A stretch of DNA of 19,278 nucleotides from Eggerthella sp. CAG:298 (GTDB lineage: Bacteria > Actinomycetota > Coriobacteriia > Coriobacteriales > Eggerthellaceae), in contig FR895138.1 of the NCBI GenBank assembly GCA_000435675.1, forward strand, positions 58,755 to 78,032, read 5' to 3'. Each line of letters opens with the position of its first letter. The first letter of the stretch is position 1. Shown in pieces: positions 5,977 through 14,202 of this stretch. Made by a program: the position numbers and the translations under genes. The notes below the pieces were generated by a model that saw nothing but the letters and a program-made list of their open reading frames with translations, made no database searches and was not told where the DNA came from.

Positions 5977-8622
5977 ATGAACAATCGCGCAGCGCAACTT
6001 ACCGTTGGTACCAAAAGCTATACGTACTTTCCTGTTTCTCAAGTAGAAGGCTATGCAGCGCTTCCGTATTCGCTCACCGTACTTTTGGAGAATATCCTTC
6101 GTAATGCTCGTAGCGACGAAGAGGCGAAGATCCTCTCTGAGCGTCTCGTTGAAGCAGGAACGAAAGGCGTTACGGGCGAAGAGATCGAATTCAGTCCTGC
6201 GCGCGTGCTCTTCCAGGACTTCACGGGTGTGCCGGTCTTCGTCGATTTTGCCGTTATGCGTGAAGCATGCGCTGAACTGGGCGGCGATCCGAAGAATATC
6301 AATCCGCAGATTCCCTGCGATCTGGTCATCGATCACTCGGTCATCGCTGATGAATCGGGCTGTGCCGCTGCTCTTGCGAACAACATGGAGCTTGAATTCG
6401 AGCGCAACAAGGAGCGCTACGATTTCTTGAAGTGGTCGCAGGAATCCTTCCAGAATGTGCGCATCGTGCCTCCTGGATCGGGCATCTGCCATCAGCTCAA
6501 CATCGAGCGCTTCGCAAGCGTGGTCATGACGCGCGAGGAAGCAGAAGGCACGCTCGCGTATTTCGATACGCTCGCTGGAACCGACTCACACACTCCTACC
6601 GCAAACGGCATTGGCGTGCTCGGTTGGGGAGTGGGTGGCATCGAAGCTGAAGCTGCTGCACTGGGCCAGCCCATCACCACGCTCGTTCCGCGCGTGATCG
6701 GCGTTAACCTTACCGGATCGCTCCCAGCGGGTGTGAGCGCGATGGATCTCTCGCTCACATTCGCTCAGATGCTCCGCGCAGAAGGAGTGGTAGGCTGCTT
6801 CGTTGAGGTGTTCGGCGAAGGCGTGCGCTCGCTTTCTGCAACGCAGCGTGCCTGCGTCTCGAATATGACGCCAGAATACGGTTGCACCTGCACGCTCTTC
6901 CCGGTTGACGAGAAGACGCTCGATTATCTCGCGCTCACGGGCCGCAGTGAAGAACAGATCACGCTCGTCGAAGCCTATGCTAAAGAGCAGGGTTTCTGGG
7001 GATATGCGGATGCTGCCCCTCGCACCTATTCCAAGGTGCTCACACTCGATCTTTCAACGGTCGAGCGCAATCTGGCAGGTCCTTCGCGCCCGCACGATCG
7101 CATTCCGTTTGCAAAAGCTCACGAGACATTCCGCTCTATCTGCGCTGATCGCGATCTTGATCTTTCAGATACGGTCAAGGTCGAGATCGCAGGCCAGACG
7201 CACGATCTTACTCACGGAGCGCTTGCGATCGCGGCAGTAACGAGTTGCACTACGGCAACCGACGCGTCGATGATGATCGCAGCTGGTCTGCTCGCGCGCA
7301 ACGCCGCCGCGCAAGGTTTGAAACCGCAACCATGGGTCAAGTGCATCCTCGCTCCGGGCAGCCGCGCAACCGAAGATATCCTGGCAGCCGCCGGCCTCAT
7401 CGAGGGCTTGCAGGACTTGGGCTTCTATACCTGTGGCTTTGGCTGCATGAGCTGTATTGGTAATTCGGGTCCGGTCTATCCAGCAATGCACGATGTCGCC
7501 GATTCCATCGAGCTAGCGAGCATTCTTTCGGGCAATCGTAACTTCGATGGCCGTATCTCACCGGATGTTTCTCAGAACTATCTCTGTGCTCCTGCGCTCG
7601 TTATCGCTTATTCGCTGGTGGGCACGATGGACTTCGATTTCGAAACCACGCCTATCGCTACGAACGCAGAAGGCAAGGAAGTCTTCCTGCGCGATATCTG
7701 GCCCAACGATGAAGAGGTCGCACGTCTGCTCGCTCAGTGCTGCACGAAGGCTACCTTCGATGAATCGAGCGCAAGCCTGTTCGAGGGCGACGAGAAGTGG
7801 CGCTCTCTCGGCAAAGAGGCGAGCGATACATTCGCCTGGGATCCCGATTCCACCTATGTTCGCCGTGCGCCCTATTTCAACGGCATGGAAAAAGAGCCCA
7901 GTGCTCCAGCACAGATCAAAGATGCCCGTGCGCTTCTGAACTTGGGCGATTTCATTACGACCGATCACATCTCACCGGCAGGAGCCATCGCGCTCGATTC
8001 GCCGGCAGCGCGCTATCTTGAAGAGCATGGCGTCCTTCCCGCTGATTTCAATACCTATGGCGCACGCCGCGGTAATCACGAAGTTATGATGCGCGGCACC
8101 TTCGCGAACGTCAAGCTCATGAACAAGCTTGCTGAAGGAAAGAAGGGCGGCTGGACAAAAGACCTGCTCGATGATCAGATCAAGGCTGTCTGGGACGCTG
8201 CTGAAGATTATCAGAACAACGAAACACCGCTCGTGGTGCTCGCTGGGAAGATGTACGGCAGTGGCTCTTCGCGCGATTGGGCTGCAAAGGGCCCGATGCT
8301 GCAAGGTGTGCGTGCAGCCTTCGCTGAGAGCTTCGAACGTATCCATCGCTCGAATCTGATCGGCATGGGCATCCTGCCGCTTCAGTTCGAAGAAGGTCAG
8401 AGCGTTGAATCGCTTGGGCTCGATGGGACCGAAACCTTCACGATAGCGCCGATCGATTTCTCGAAGGGCTTGCCCGAGCCTGCACATGTTGCGGTCGAGG
8501 CAGTGAAGCCTTCAGGAGAGAAGATCGCCTTCAACATGATCGTGCGTATCGATACTCCTACGGAAGGTGAGTATTACTTCAACGGGGGCATCTTGCAATA
8601 CGTGCTTCGTTCGCTCGCGTAG
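5977..8622 (+). CDS. acnA: Aconitate hydratase, AcnA/IRP1 type
   Basis: This enzyme reversibly isomerises citrate and isocitrate through cis-aconitate using a labile [4Fe-4S] cluster. The 881 residues match the single-chain AcnA form. The cluster cysteines are Cys424 (VTSCTTATD) and the pair Cys490/Cys493 (GCMSCIGNSGP). Other signatures are GTDSHTP at 201-207, GVLGWGVGGIEAEAA at 213-227, TTDHISPAG at 661-669 and GSGSSRDWAAKG at 761-772. One oddity is that the usually invariant SCTN reads SCTT here. AAGGAG at 5966-5971 supports the start. It feeds isocitrate to the upstream dehydrogenase, and no citrate synthase is present in the window. Confidence 0.96.
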   Translation: MNNRAAQLTVGTKSYTYFPVSQVEGYAALPYSLTVLLENILRNARSDEEAKILSERLVEAGTKGVTGEEIEFSPARVLFQDFTGVPVFVDFAVMREACAELGGDPKNINPQIPCDLVIDHSVIADESGCAAALANNMELEFERNKERYDFLKWSQESFQNVRIVPPGSGICHQLNIERFASVVMTREEAEGTLAYFDTLAGTDSHTPTANGIGVLGWGVGGIEAEAAALGQPITTLVPRVIGVNLTGSLPAGVSAMDLSLTFAQMLRAEGVVGCFVEVFGEGVRSLSATQRACVSNMTPEYGCTCTLFPVDEKTLDYLALTGRSEEQITLVEAYAKEQGFWGYADAAPRTYSKVLTLDLSTVERNLAGPSRPHDRIPFAKAHETFRSICADRDLDLSDTVKVEIAGQTHDLTHGALAIAAVTSCTTATDASMMIAAGLLARNAAAQGLKPQPWVKCILAPGSRATEDILAAAGLIEGLQDLGFYTCGFGCMSCIGNSGPVYPAMHDVADSIELASILSGNRNFDGRISPDVSQNYLCAPALVIAYSLVGTMDFDFETTPIATNAEGKEVFLRDIWPNDEEVARLLAQCCTKATFDESSASLFEGDEKWRSLGKEASDTFAWDPDSTYVRRAPYFNGMEKEPSAPAQIKDARALLNLGDFITTDHISPAGAIALDSPAARYLEEHGVLPADFNTYGARRGNHEVMMRGTFANVKLMNKLAEGKKGGWTKDLLDDQIKAVWDAAEDYQNNETPLVVLAGKMYGSGSSRDWAAKGPMLQGVRAAFAESFERIHRSNLIGMGILPLQFEEGQSVESLGLDGTETFTIAPIDFSKGLPEPAHVAVEAVKPSGEKIAFNMIVRIDTPTEGEYYFNGGILQYVLRSLA

Positions 8623-8631
8623 GGATCGTCC

Positions 8632-9915
8632 ATGGCATCGCCAGTTGTTGAAAAGCTCGGTCAGATCATCACGAAGCAAACCGTTGCTTCACCTGATCAT
8701 GCCCGTGCGCTTCTGATGGCTGCCTATTCCTGGGTGAATCTCGCGGGCAGGTTTCCGCGGCCTCGCAATGTGCGCGCAGCAACCGAACGCGTGAATGGTG
8801 GTATTGCAGGAACGATCGTCGATTCGTTCCGCCACCCTGAAAATGCGGTCATGGTGAACATCTTCATGCCGTGCGAGATTCTCCACGCCATGGAGCTCAC
8901 GCCTATGTTTCCTGAAGGCATTTCAGCCTATGTTGCAAACACCGCTTGCGACGAGGTGTTCGTGGAGACTTCAGAATCTCACGATATCGCCGAGACCTTC
9001 TGTTCGTACCACAAGCTCATGATCGGGGTAGCGGAAACGGGTATCATGCCCCGCCCGCTCATGATTGCGAACACCACGCTTGCCTGCGATGCGAACCAGC
9101 TCTCATTTCCGCGCCTTGCGAAATTCTACGATGTGCCGCACTATGTCATCGATGTGCCCACTACCGCCGATGAAGATGCGGTGGTCTATGTTGCAGATCA
9201 GCTGCGTGAACTAGTATCGCTGCTCGAGGATGCCACGCATCGTTCGCTCGATCCTGAAGCATTGCGCGCTACTATGGTGAATTCGCGACGAACGATCCAG
9301 GCGTATCAGCGTTCGCTCGCGCTTCGCGGCAAGGTGAGTCTCGATACCACCATGACTAGCGAACTTTGCGCCATGATCTCCACGCACATCATGCTCGGAC
9401 GCCCTGAAGCGCTTCGCTTCATGGAAGATGTGCTCGCTGTGACCGAGCGCGCACGGGGCACTGAACGCTCCGATAAGGTGCGTCTGTTCTGGATACATAC
9501 CTTGCCGAATTGGCAAGAGTCGATGCGCGATATCTTCGATGCCGGTCCTGAATGCGAACTGGTCGGTACCGATATCGCTGCTGAATCGATCGATCTTCCC
9601 GACCCTGATCACCCCTTCGAGAGCATGGCGCGTCGCCTCGTATATGGCGCGATGAACGGACGCGCAAAAGAGCGCCTGGCATTTGCGCTCGAGCAGGCAA
9701 AGAACGCCAATGCCGATGGAGTCGTGGTGTTCTGCCACTGGGGATGCAAGCAAACGCTTGGTATTTCGCAGCTTGCTAAACAGTATTTCGAGCAGAATGG
9801 CCTACCTACGCTCGTGCTCGACGGTGATGGTTGCGACTCGCGCAACGTGGCAGATGGCCAAATGGTCACCCGTGTGAATGCCTTCATCGAACAACTGAAA
9901 GCCTTGCGCGCATGA
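8632..9915 (+). CDS. 2-hydroxyacyl-CoA dehydratase-family subunit
   Basis: This 427-residue protein is of the HgdA/HgdB/FldB/BcrBC superfamily, [4Fe-4S] enzymes that use a single high-energy electron for difficult dehydrations or reductions. Family features are FMPCEILHAMEL (residues 78-89), Cys124 in AETFCSYHK, Cys152 in TLACDANQL, and a C-terminal block with CHWGCKQTLG (368-377) followed by LVLDGDGCDSR and GQMVTRVNAFIEQL. Cys124, Cys152 and Cys368/372 are the candidate cluster ligands. The gene starts 9 bases after acnA, with TAGGGAT overlapping its stop, and ends in an ATGA overlap with the next gene. The substrate is unknown. The nearest unassigned relatives are YjiM-like proteins and the double-cubane-cluster reductases, so a role outside CoA-ester chemistry is possible. 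Confidence 0.85.
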   Translation: MASPVVEKLGQIITKQTVASPDHARALLMAAYSWVNLAGRFPRPRNVRAATERVNGGIAGTIVDSFRHPENAVMVNIFMPCEILHAMELTPMFPEGISAYVANTACDEVFVETSESHDIAETFCSYHKLMIGVAETGIMPRPLMIANTTLACDANQLSFPRLAKFYDVPHYVIDVPTTADEDAVVYVADQLRELVSLLEDATHRSLDPEALRATMVNSRRTIQAYQRSLALRGKVSLDTTMTSELCAMISTHIMLGRPEALRFMEDVLAVTERARGTERSDKVRLFWIHTLPNWQESMRDIFDAGPECELVGTDIAAESIDLPDPDHPFESMARRLVYGAMNGRAKERLAFALEQAKNANADGVVVFCHWGCKQTLGISQLAKQYFEQNGLPTLVLDGDGCDSRNVADGQMVTRVNAFIEQLKALRA

Positions 9916-11573
9916 TCCACTACAGCTGCAAATACGCACCTATCGAGCTCTTCGCTGCCTTCGGTGAAGAGGCCTGTTTGCTCGATAGGGAAGAGGAGAA
10001 TTTCGAGCGCGCTGAGGCGCTCACGCATGCGAATCTCTGCTGCCATGCGAAGTCCCTTATTCAGCAGAGCCTCGATAAGCGCAATGTCATCATCATGGAC
10101 TGCTGCGATTCACTGCGTCGCGTCTACGATGTGCTGGATTTTGAAGGAAATCAGGAGCATCTCTATCTGCTCGATCTTCCCCATGAGAACAATGGTTGTG
10201 CACGTGAATTGTTCGCTGGCATCCTTTTGAATCTCGTGCATGATCTTGAGCGATCTACGGGAAGATCCTTCAACACCGAGCTGTTCATCCAGGCCTGTGC
10301 TCAGGCTTCGTGGGAGTTCCCTCAAGAAGATTTCATCGCGCTTCTGGGTGGACGCGTGAGCCCAGAGCTCGAAGCATCCATCGCAGACAATATGTCACTG
10401 CCTATCGCGAACCTTACGTGCTGCGGAAGCAGAGGGCTCGAGCCGCTTCCTGAAGACGCGCAAAGCCTCAGCCTTGAAGAGCTGATGGACTGGTATGCGC
10501 ACGCGCTCTTGCGCATGGTGCCCTGTATGCGCATGACCGATGTGAGTGGCAGGCGCGTGTTCTTCGAGAATCCGCACCTGAAGGGCATCATCTATAACAC
10601 GGTGAAGTTCTGCGATTTCTACAGCTTCGATTATTCCGCGCTCAAAGACGAGACCGATCTTCCTATGCTCAAGATCGAATCCGACTATATGCCTATGGCG
10701 CAGGGTCAGCTTTCAACAAGGCTCGAGGCATTTTCGGAAAGCTTAGGGCTTGATGCGCGTCAGCAAACGAACGAGAAAGTGTTCAATATGCAAGGAACGT
10801 ACTACGCAGGGATCGATAGCGGCTCGACCACCACGAATATGGTCGTGCTCGATAAAGAGGGCGCAGTAGTGGCAAGCGCTATCGTGCGCACGGGCCCGAA
10901 GGCTGAACGTGGAGCCCGTGAGGCGCTCGAAGCGGTCTGTGAACAGCTCGGGGCAACCGAAAAGGACTTCGCAGCCATCATGGCTACCGGCTACGGGCGC
11001 GATAATATCCCGTTCGCAACCGACACGAAGACCGAGATTAGTTGCCATGCGCATGGTGCGCACTACCTCAATCCCGAGATCCGTACGATCGTGGACATCG
11101 GCGGACAAGATAGCAAGGTCATCTGCCTTGATGAAGCGGGCGAAGTCTCGAACTTCATCATGAACGACAAGTGCGCTGCGGGTACGGGGCGCTTCCTTGA
11201 GATGATGGCGCGTTCGCTCGAGCTTGACATGGATCAGATGAGCACGCGCGGGCTTGAGTGGAAGAAAGACCTTACCATCTCGAGCATGTGTTCTGTTTTT
11301 GCAGAATCGGAAGTTATTTCGCTTATCGCGGATAATCATTCAGATAATGATATTGTACATGGATTGAATAAATCCATCGCATCGAAGACTGCTTCGATGG
11401 TGAAGCGTGCGCGTGGCGAAGCTCCCTTCATGATGACTGGGGGCGTTGCGCGCAACAGCGGGGTGGTGCAGGAGCTCGAATCGCGTTTGGGCGATGCTCT
11501 TTTCATCACCGACGCTCCAGATCTGTGTGGAGCGCTCGGTGCAGCGCGCTATGCATGGGAAGAACGAAAGTAA
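9912..11573 (+). CDS. Dehydratase-like domain fused to HgdC/BadF-type ATPase activator
   Basis: This 553-residue fusion has two parts. Residues 1 to about 290 resemble the second dehydratase subunit: YSCKYAPIELFAAFG at the start, ANLCCHAK (41-47), MDCCDSLRRVYDVLDF (62-77), VKFCDFYSFDY (231-241) and ESDYMPMAQGQLSTRLEAF. This gives three Cys sites for a cluster, although the domain is shorter than the usual 370-430 residues. Residues about 297-553 form an ASKHA-fold activator with GIDSGSTTTN (300-309), ATGYGR, DIGGQDSK (395-402), the Cys421 motif NDKCAAGTG and Cys460 in SSMCSVFAE. In HgdC the two equivalent Cys hold the inter-subunit [4Fe-4S] cluster. ATG at 9912 overlaps the upstream TGA. A longer start at 9831 would read into the previous gene without family similarity. 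No clear Shine-Dalgarno is present, so coupled translation is likely. Confidence 0.87.
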   Translation: MIHYSCKYAPIELFAAFGEEACLLDREEENFERAEALTHANLCCHAKSLIQQSLDKRNVIIMDCCDSLRRVYDVLDFEGNQEHLYLLDLPHENNGCARELFAGILLNLVHDLERSTGRSFNTELFIQACAQASWEFPQEDFIALLGGRVSPELEASIADNMSLPIANLTCCGSRGLEPLPEDAQSLSLEELMDWYAHALLRMVPCMRMTDVSGRRVFFENPHLKGIIYNTVKFCDFYSFDYSALKDETDLPMLKIESDYMPMAQGQLSTRLEAFSESLGLDARQQTNEKVFNMQGTYYAGIDSGSTTTNMVVLDKEGAVVASAIVRTGPKAERGAREALEAVCEQLGATEKDFAAIMATGYGRDNIPFATDTKTEISCHAHGAHYLNPEIRTIVDIGGQDSKVICLDEAGEVSNFIMNDKCAAGTGRFLEMMARSLELDMDQMSTRGLEWKKDLTISSMCSVFAESEVISLIADNHSDNDIVHGLNKSIASKTASMVKRARGEAPFMMTGGVARNSGVVQELESRLGDALFITDAPDLCGALGAARYAWEERK

Positions 11574-11585
11574 AGGAGATATCCC

Positions 11586-13364
11586 GTGGACGATCCTCGT
11601 AAGCAAGGACCGCAGCAAGGACCGATCGATTGGTCGGAATTCATCAAACAGGCTCAACAATCAGGCGCTGGTGCCGATTTCAACAAGATCAAGTCGCGCT
11701 TCTCGCATCTAAAGAAGCGCACGATCATCATCGCAGCGGTGGTGCTCGTGCTCGTCTTGGCGCTTGCCTATTGGTGGTTCCATCCGGCCATCAATATCCA
11801 AAGCATCGATCTGTGGGGCTTCCTCATCGTTATTCTGGCGCTTGTCACGTTCGTGTTGTTCGTGTTCCGCCAGATCTACCAAACAGGCATGGGTAAACGC
11901 GAGAAAAGCCCTAAGAAGGTGAAGCTCTTCTCTGGCCTTATGGCTATCCCGATCGCTATTGCGGTCATCGGTGCTGTTGGCTGGCTCGCCTCGCAATCCT
12001 TCTTCCCGGGCAATGCCGAGAAGTACTCAACGGTCCTGGTTACCGAAGACGCCGATTTCGCTACCGATATTCCTGAAGTGAACTATAGCGAGATCCCCTT
12101 CATCGATAAGGATTCTGCGATCCTGCTCGGCAACCGCACCATGGGTACCATGGCTGACTACGTTTCGCAGTTCGAGATCTCCGATCTCTATTCGCAGATC
12201 AACTATAAAGGACAGCCAGTGCGCGTCAGTCCGCTCAACTATGCCGATTTCTTCAAGTGGTGGGCGAATAAAGATGGAGGCATCCCTGCCTACGTTATCG
12301 TGAATATGTCCACGCAAGATACCGAGATCGTGCGTCTTGAAAACCCCATTCGCTATTCAGATTCCGATCCGTTCTTCTATAACGTCGATCGTCATGTGCA
12401 ATTGAGCTATCCGTTCTACATGTTCGATGAGAAATCGTTCGAGATCAACGATGATGGTGAACCGTTCTGGATATATCCCGTTCAAAAGCGTACGATCGGT
12501 CTGTTCGGCGGCACGACCATCCAACGTGTTGTGCTCTGCAACGCTTCAACCGGTGAATGCCAAGACTTCGCTATAGAAGATGTTCCGCAATGGGTCGACC
12601 GTGCTTATCCGGCAGAACTGCTCATCGAGCAGTACAACTGGAGTGGTGCGCTTTCAGGCGGCTGGATCAATTCGTGGCTCGGCCAGAACGGCGTGAAGCA
12701 AACTACGCCTTCGACCGATGGCAAGAGCGGTTTCAATTACATCGCGCAGGACGATGACGTATGGGTCTACAGCGGCGTTACGTCAGCTACGGCCGATAAC
12801 TCGATCATCGGCTGCGTCATGATCAACCAGCGCACGGCTGAATCGAAGTTCTATTCCGTAGCAGGTGCAACGGAAGAATCTGCTATGCGCTCAGCCGAAG
12901 GTCAGGTCCAGCATCTTCAATACGATGCCACGTTCCCGCTCCTCATCAACGTTGATGGACAGCCAACCTATTTCATGGCGCTCAAGGATGCTGCTGGTTT
13001 GGTGAAGATGTATGCGATGGTCGATATCCAGCGCTACCAGAACGTTGCGGTGGGCGATACGCTTGCTGCTACCGAGAAATCCTACAAGCAGCTCTTGGTG
13101 AGCCAGGGGATCAATGTAGGTGGTTCCGATGCTTCGGCGCATCCTTCTGCAGGAAGCACTTCGGGAACGATCGCATCCATCTCGCCGGTCGTGCTCGATG
13201 GCAATTCCCACTACTATCTCATCCTCGATGGGCAGCAGGCGATCTTCGATTGCCCGGTGGCGAGCGTAGTCGATGTCGTGCGCTATAAAGTGGGCGATGT
13301 GATCGTGCTCAACCACGGCTCTTCGGAAGGGAATGTGGTGTTGGTCGATTCGATCGGAGAGTAG
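11586..13364 (+). CDS. Conserved membrane protein with large external domain
   Basis: This 592-residue protein starts at GTG 11586, with AAAGGAG at 11572-11578 overlapping the previous stop. The N-terminal 45 residues are polar and end in a KKR positive cluster. Membrane helices lie at about 46-65, 77-95 and 114-136. A Lys-rich loop between helices 2 and 3 puts the N-terminus inside and the remaining 450 residues outside the membrane. That domain contains repeated patches such as FWIYPVQKRTIGLFGG, DVPQWVDRAYPAELLIEQY and GQPTYFMALKDAAGLVKMYAMV. I recall similar proteins in Firmicutes under uninformative names, but no biochemical role is known to me. It is the last gene of the unit, 12 bases from the dehydratase/activator fusion, with no obvious terminator behind it. 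Confidence 0.85.
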   Translation: MDDPRKQGPQQGPIDWSEFIKQAQQSGAGADFNKIKSRFSHLKKRTIIIAAVVLVLVLALAYWWFHPAINIQSIDLWGFLIVILALVTFVLFVFRQIYQTGMGKREKSPKKVKLFSGLMAIPIAIAVIGAVGWLASQSFFPGNAEKYSTVLVTEDADFATDIPEVNYSEIPFIDKDSAILLGNRTMGTMADYVSQFEISDLYSQINYKGQPVRVSPLNYADFFKWWANKDGGIPAYVIVNMSTQDTEIVRLENPIRYSDSDPFFYNVDRHVQLSYPFYMFDEKSFEINDDGEPFWIYPVQKRTIGLFGGTTIQRVVLCNASTGECQDFAIEDVPQWVDRAYPAELLIEQYNWSGALSGGWINSWLGQNGVKQTTPSTDGKSGFNYIAQDDDVWVYSGVTSATADNSIIGCVMINQRTAESKFYSVAGATEESAMRSAEGQVQHLQYDATFPLLINVDGQPTYFMALKDAAGLVKMYAMVDIQRYQNVAVGDTLAATEKSYKQLLVSQGINVGGSDASAHPSAGSTSGTIASISPVVLDGNSHYYLILDGQQAIFDCPVASVVDVVRYKVGDVIVLNHGSSEGNVVLVDSIGE

Positions 13365-13393
13365 CCGTTCGCGTGTTCTTCGAGCAATTACCC

Positions 13394-13422
13394 TTGACGA
13401 GGTATGTGTGCACTGAAATAAT
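13394..13422 (+). promoter_or_regulatory. Strong extended -10 promoter of rplJL
   Basis: TTGACG (13394-13399) is separated by exactly 17 bases from AATAAT (13417-13422), and TG stands at 13414-13415 in the extended -10 position. Transcription should start near 13429, giving a leader of about 220 bases before rplJ. Confidence 0.85.
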
Positions 13423-13468
13423 GTATAGGCTTTCTTAAAGCATACGGAATAACTGTTCCGCTACCCAA

Positions 13469-13584
13469 GACAGCAGGTACGTACGTTTAATTGCGCTTGC
13501 GCAGCCCGCCGAGGTGGTTAAGAGAAGCTCACATTCATGGCTTTGTCGACCCCTGCTGTCATTGGCGCAGGGGTCGTTTCTTTT
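13469..13584 (+). promoter_or_regulatory. Ribosomal L10 leader with attenuator
   Basis: GACAGCAGG (13469-13477) is perfectly complementary to CCTGCTGTC (13552-13560), closing a structured leader that holds a TGCG/CGCA hairpin (13492-13503) and the core CCCGCCGAGG (13505-13514), as expected for the L10 leader RNA family. The 3' closing strand overlaps CGACCCCTGC (13547-13556). That segment can instead pair with GCAGGGGTCG (13567-13576), followed by TTTCTTTT, an intrinsic terminator. The two folds exclude one another. By family knowledge, L10-(L12)4 binding controls the choice and represses rplJL. Which fold L10 stabilises here is inferred. Confidence 0.88.
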
Positions 13585-13647
13585 CAGAATTCGATCCACT
13601 CAACTGGGGCGGAACCCGAGTTTTGAAGAGAAGGAGGTGTAACGTAA

Positions 13648-14169
13648 ATGCCAAGCACAAAGAATGTCGATGCTCTTGCGCAGATCAAAGAGGATCTTGC
13701 TGATGTTCAGGCGGTCTGGGTCGTCGATTATCGTGGCCTTACCGTTAAGGAAGCACAGGAGCTTCGTCGCAATATCCGTGAAGCTGGCGCGGTCATGAAG
13801 GTGTACAAGAACACGCTCATGCATATCGCACTCAAGGAACTGGATATGGCAGACATGGACGAGATTCTTTCTGGCCCTTCAGCATTCGTCTTTGCTGACG
13901 GAGATCCAGTCGCTTCAGCGAAAGCTCTTCGCGACTTCTCGAAGGACAACGAAACGCTCGTCATCAAGGGTGGCATCATGGACGGCAAGTTCGTCGATGC
14001 AGAGGCAGTCAAGAAGATCGCAGCTCTTCCTTCGCGCGAAGAACTCATTGCGAAGCTTCTCGGTTCGCTCCAGAACCCTATGTCGCAGATCGTGCGCGTG
14101 CTCAACGCACCGCTCGAGCAGGTCGCTCGCACCATCGGTGCTATTGCCGACCAGAAGAATGCAGCCTAA
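13648..14169 (+). CDS. rplJ: 50S ribosomal protein L10
   Basis: L10 anchors the L7/L12 dimers to the ribosome at the factor-binding stalk. The 173-residue product begins with the L10 pattern KNVDALAQIKEDLADVQAVW and contains VDYRGLTVKEAQELRRNIRE, KVYKNTLMHIAL and a C-terminal L12-binding helix around NPMSQIVRVLNAPLEQVART. The ATG at 13648 has an excellent AAGGAGGTG at 13631-13639. It has its own promoter and leader, so it is uncoupled from rplKA. Confidence 0.98.
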   Translation: MPSTKNVDALAQIKEDLADVQAVWVVDYRGLTVKEAQELRRNIREAGAVMKVYKNTLMHIALKELDMADMDEILSGPSAFVFADGDPVASAKALRDFSKDNETLVIKGGIMDGKFVDAEAVKKIAALPSREELIAKLLGSLQNPMSQIVRVLNAPLEQVARTIGAIADQKNAA

Positions 14170-14171
14170 AC

Positions 14172-14202
14172 GCTGCCTAGCCCTAGGGCTTGAACAGGCA
14201 GC
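14172..14202 (+). other. Hairpin in the rplJ-rplL spacer
   Basis: GCTGCCT (14172-14178) pairs with AGGCAGC (14196-14202), enclosing the self-complementary AGCCCTAGGGCT. A second small stem, TATGCC (14230-14235) with GGCATA (14242-14247), precedes the rplL ribosome binding site. Neither has a T run. They may be processing or stability elements that help make more L12 than L10. Confidence 0.4.

Noticed and set aside
9831..9911. N-terminal extension of the dehydratase/activator fusion from an ATG at 9831
   Set aside because: It would overlap the preceding gene by 85 bases with an Arg-rich sequence unlike the family. The ATGA overlap at 9912 is the usual coupled start.
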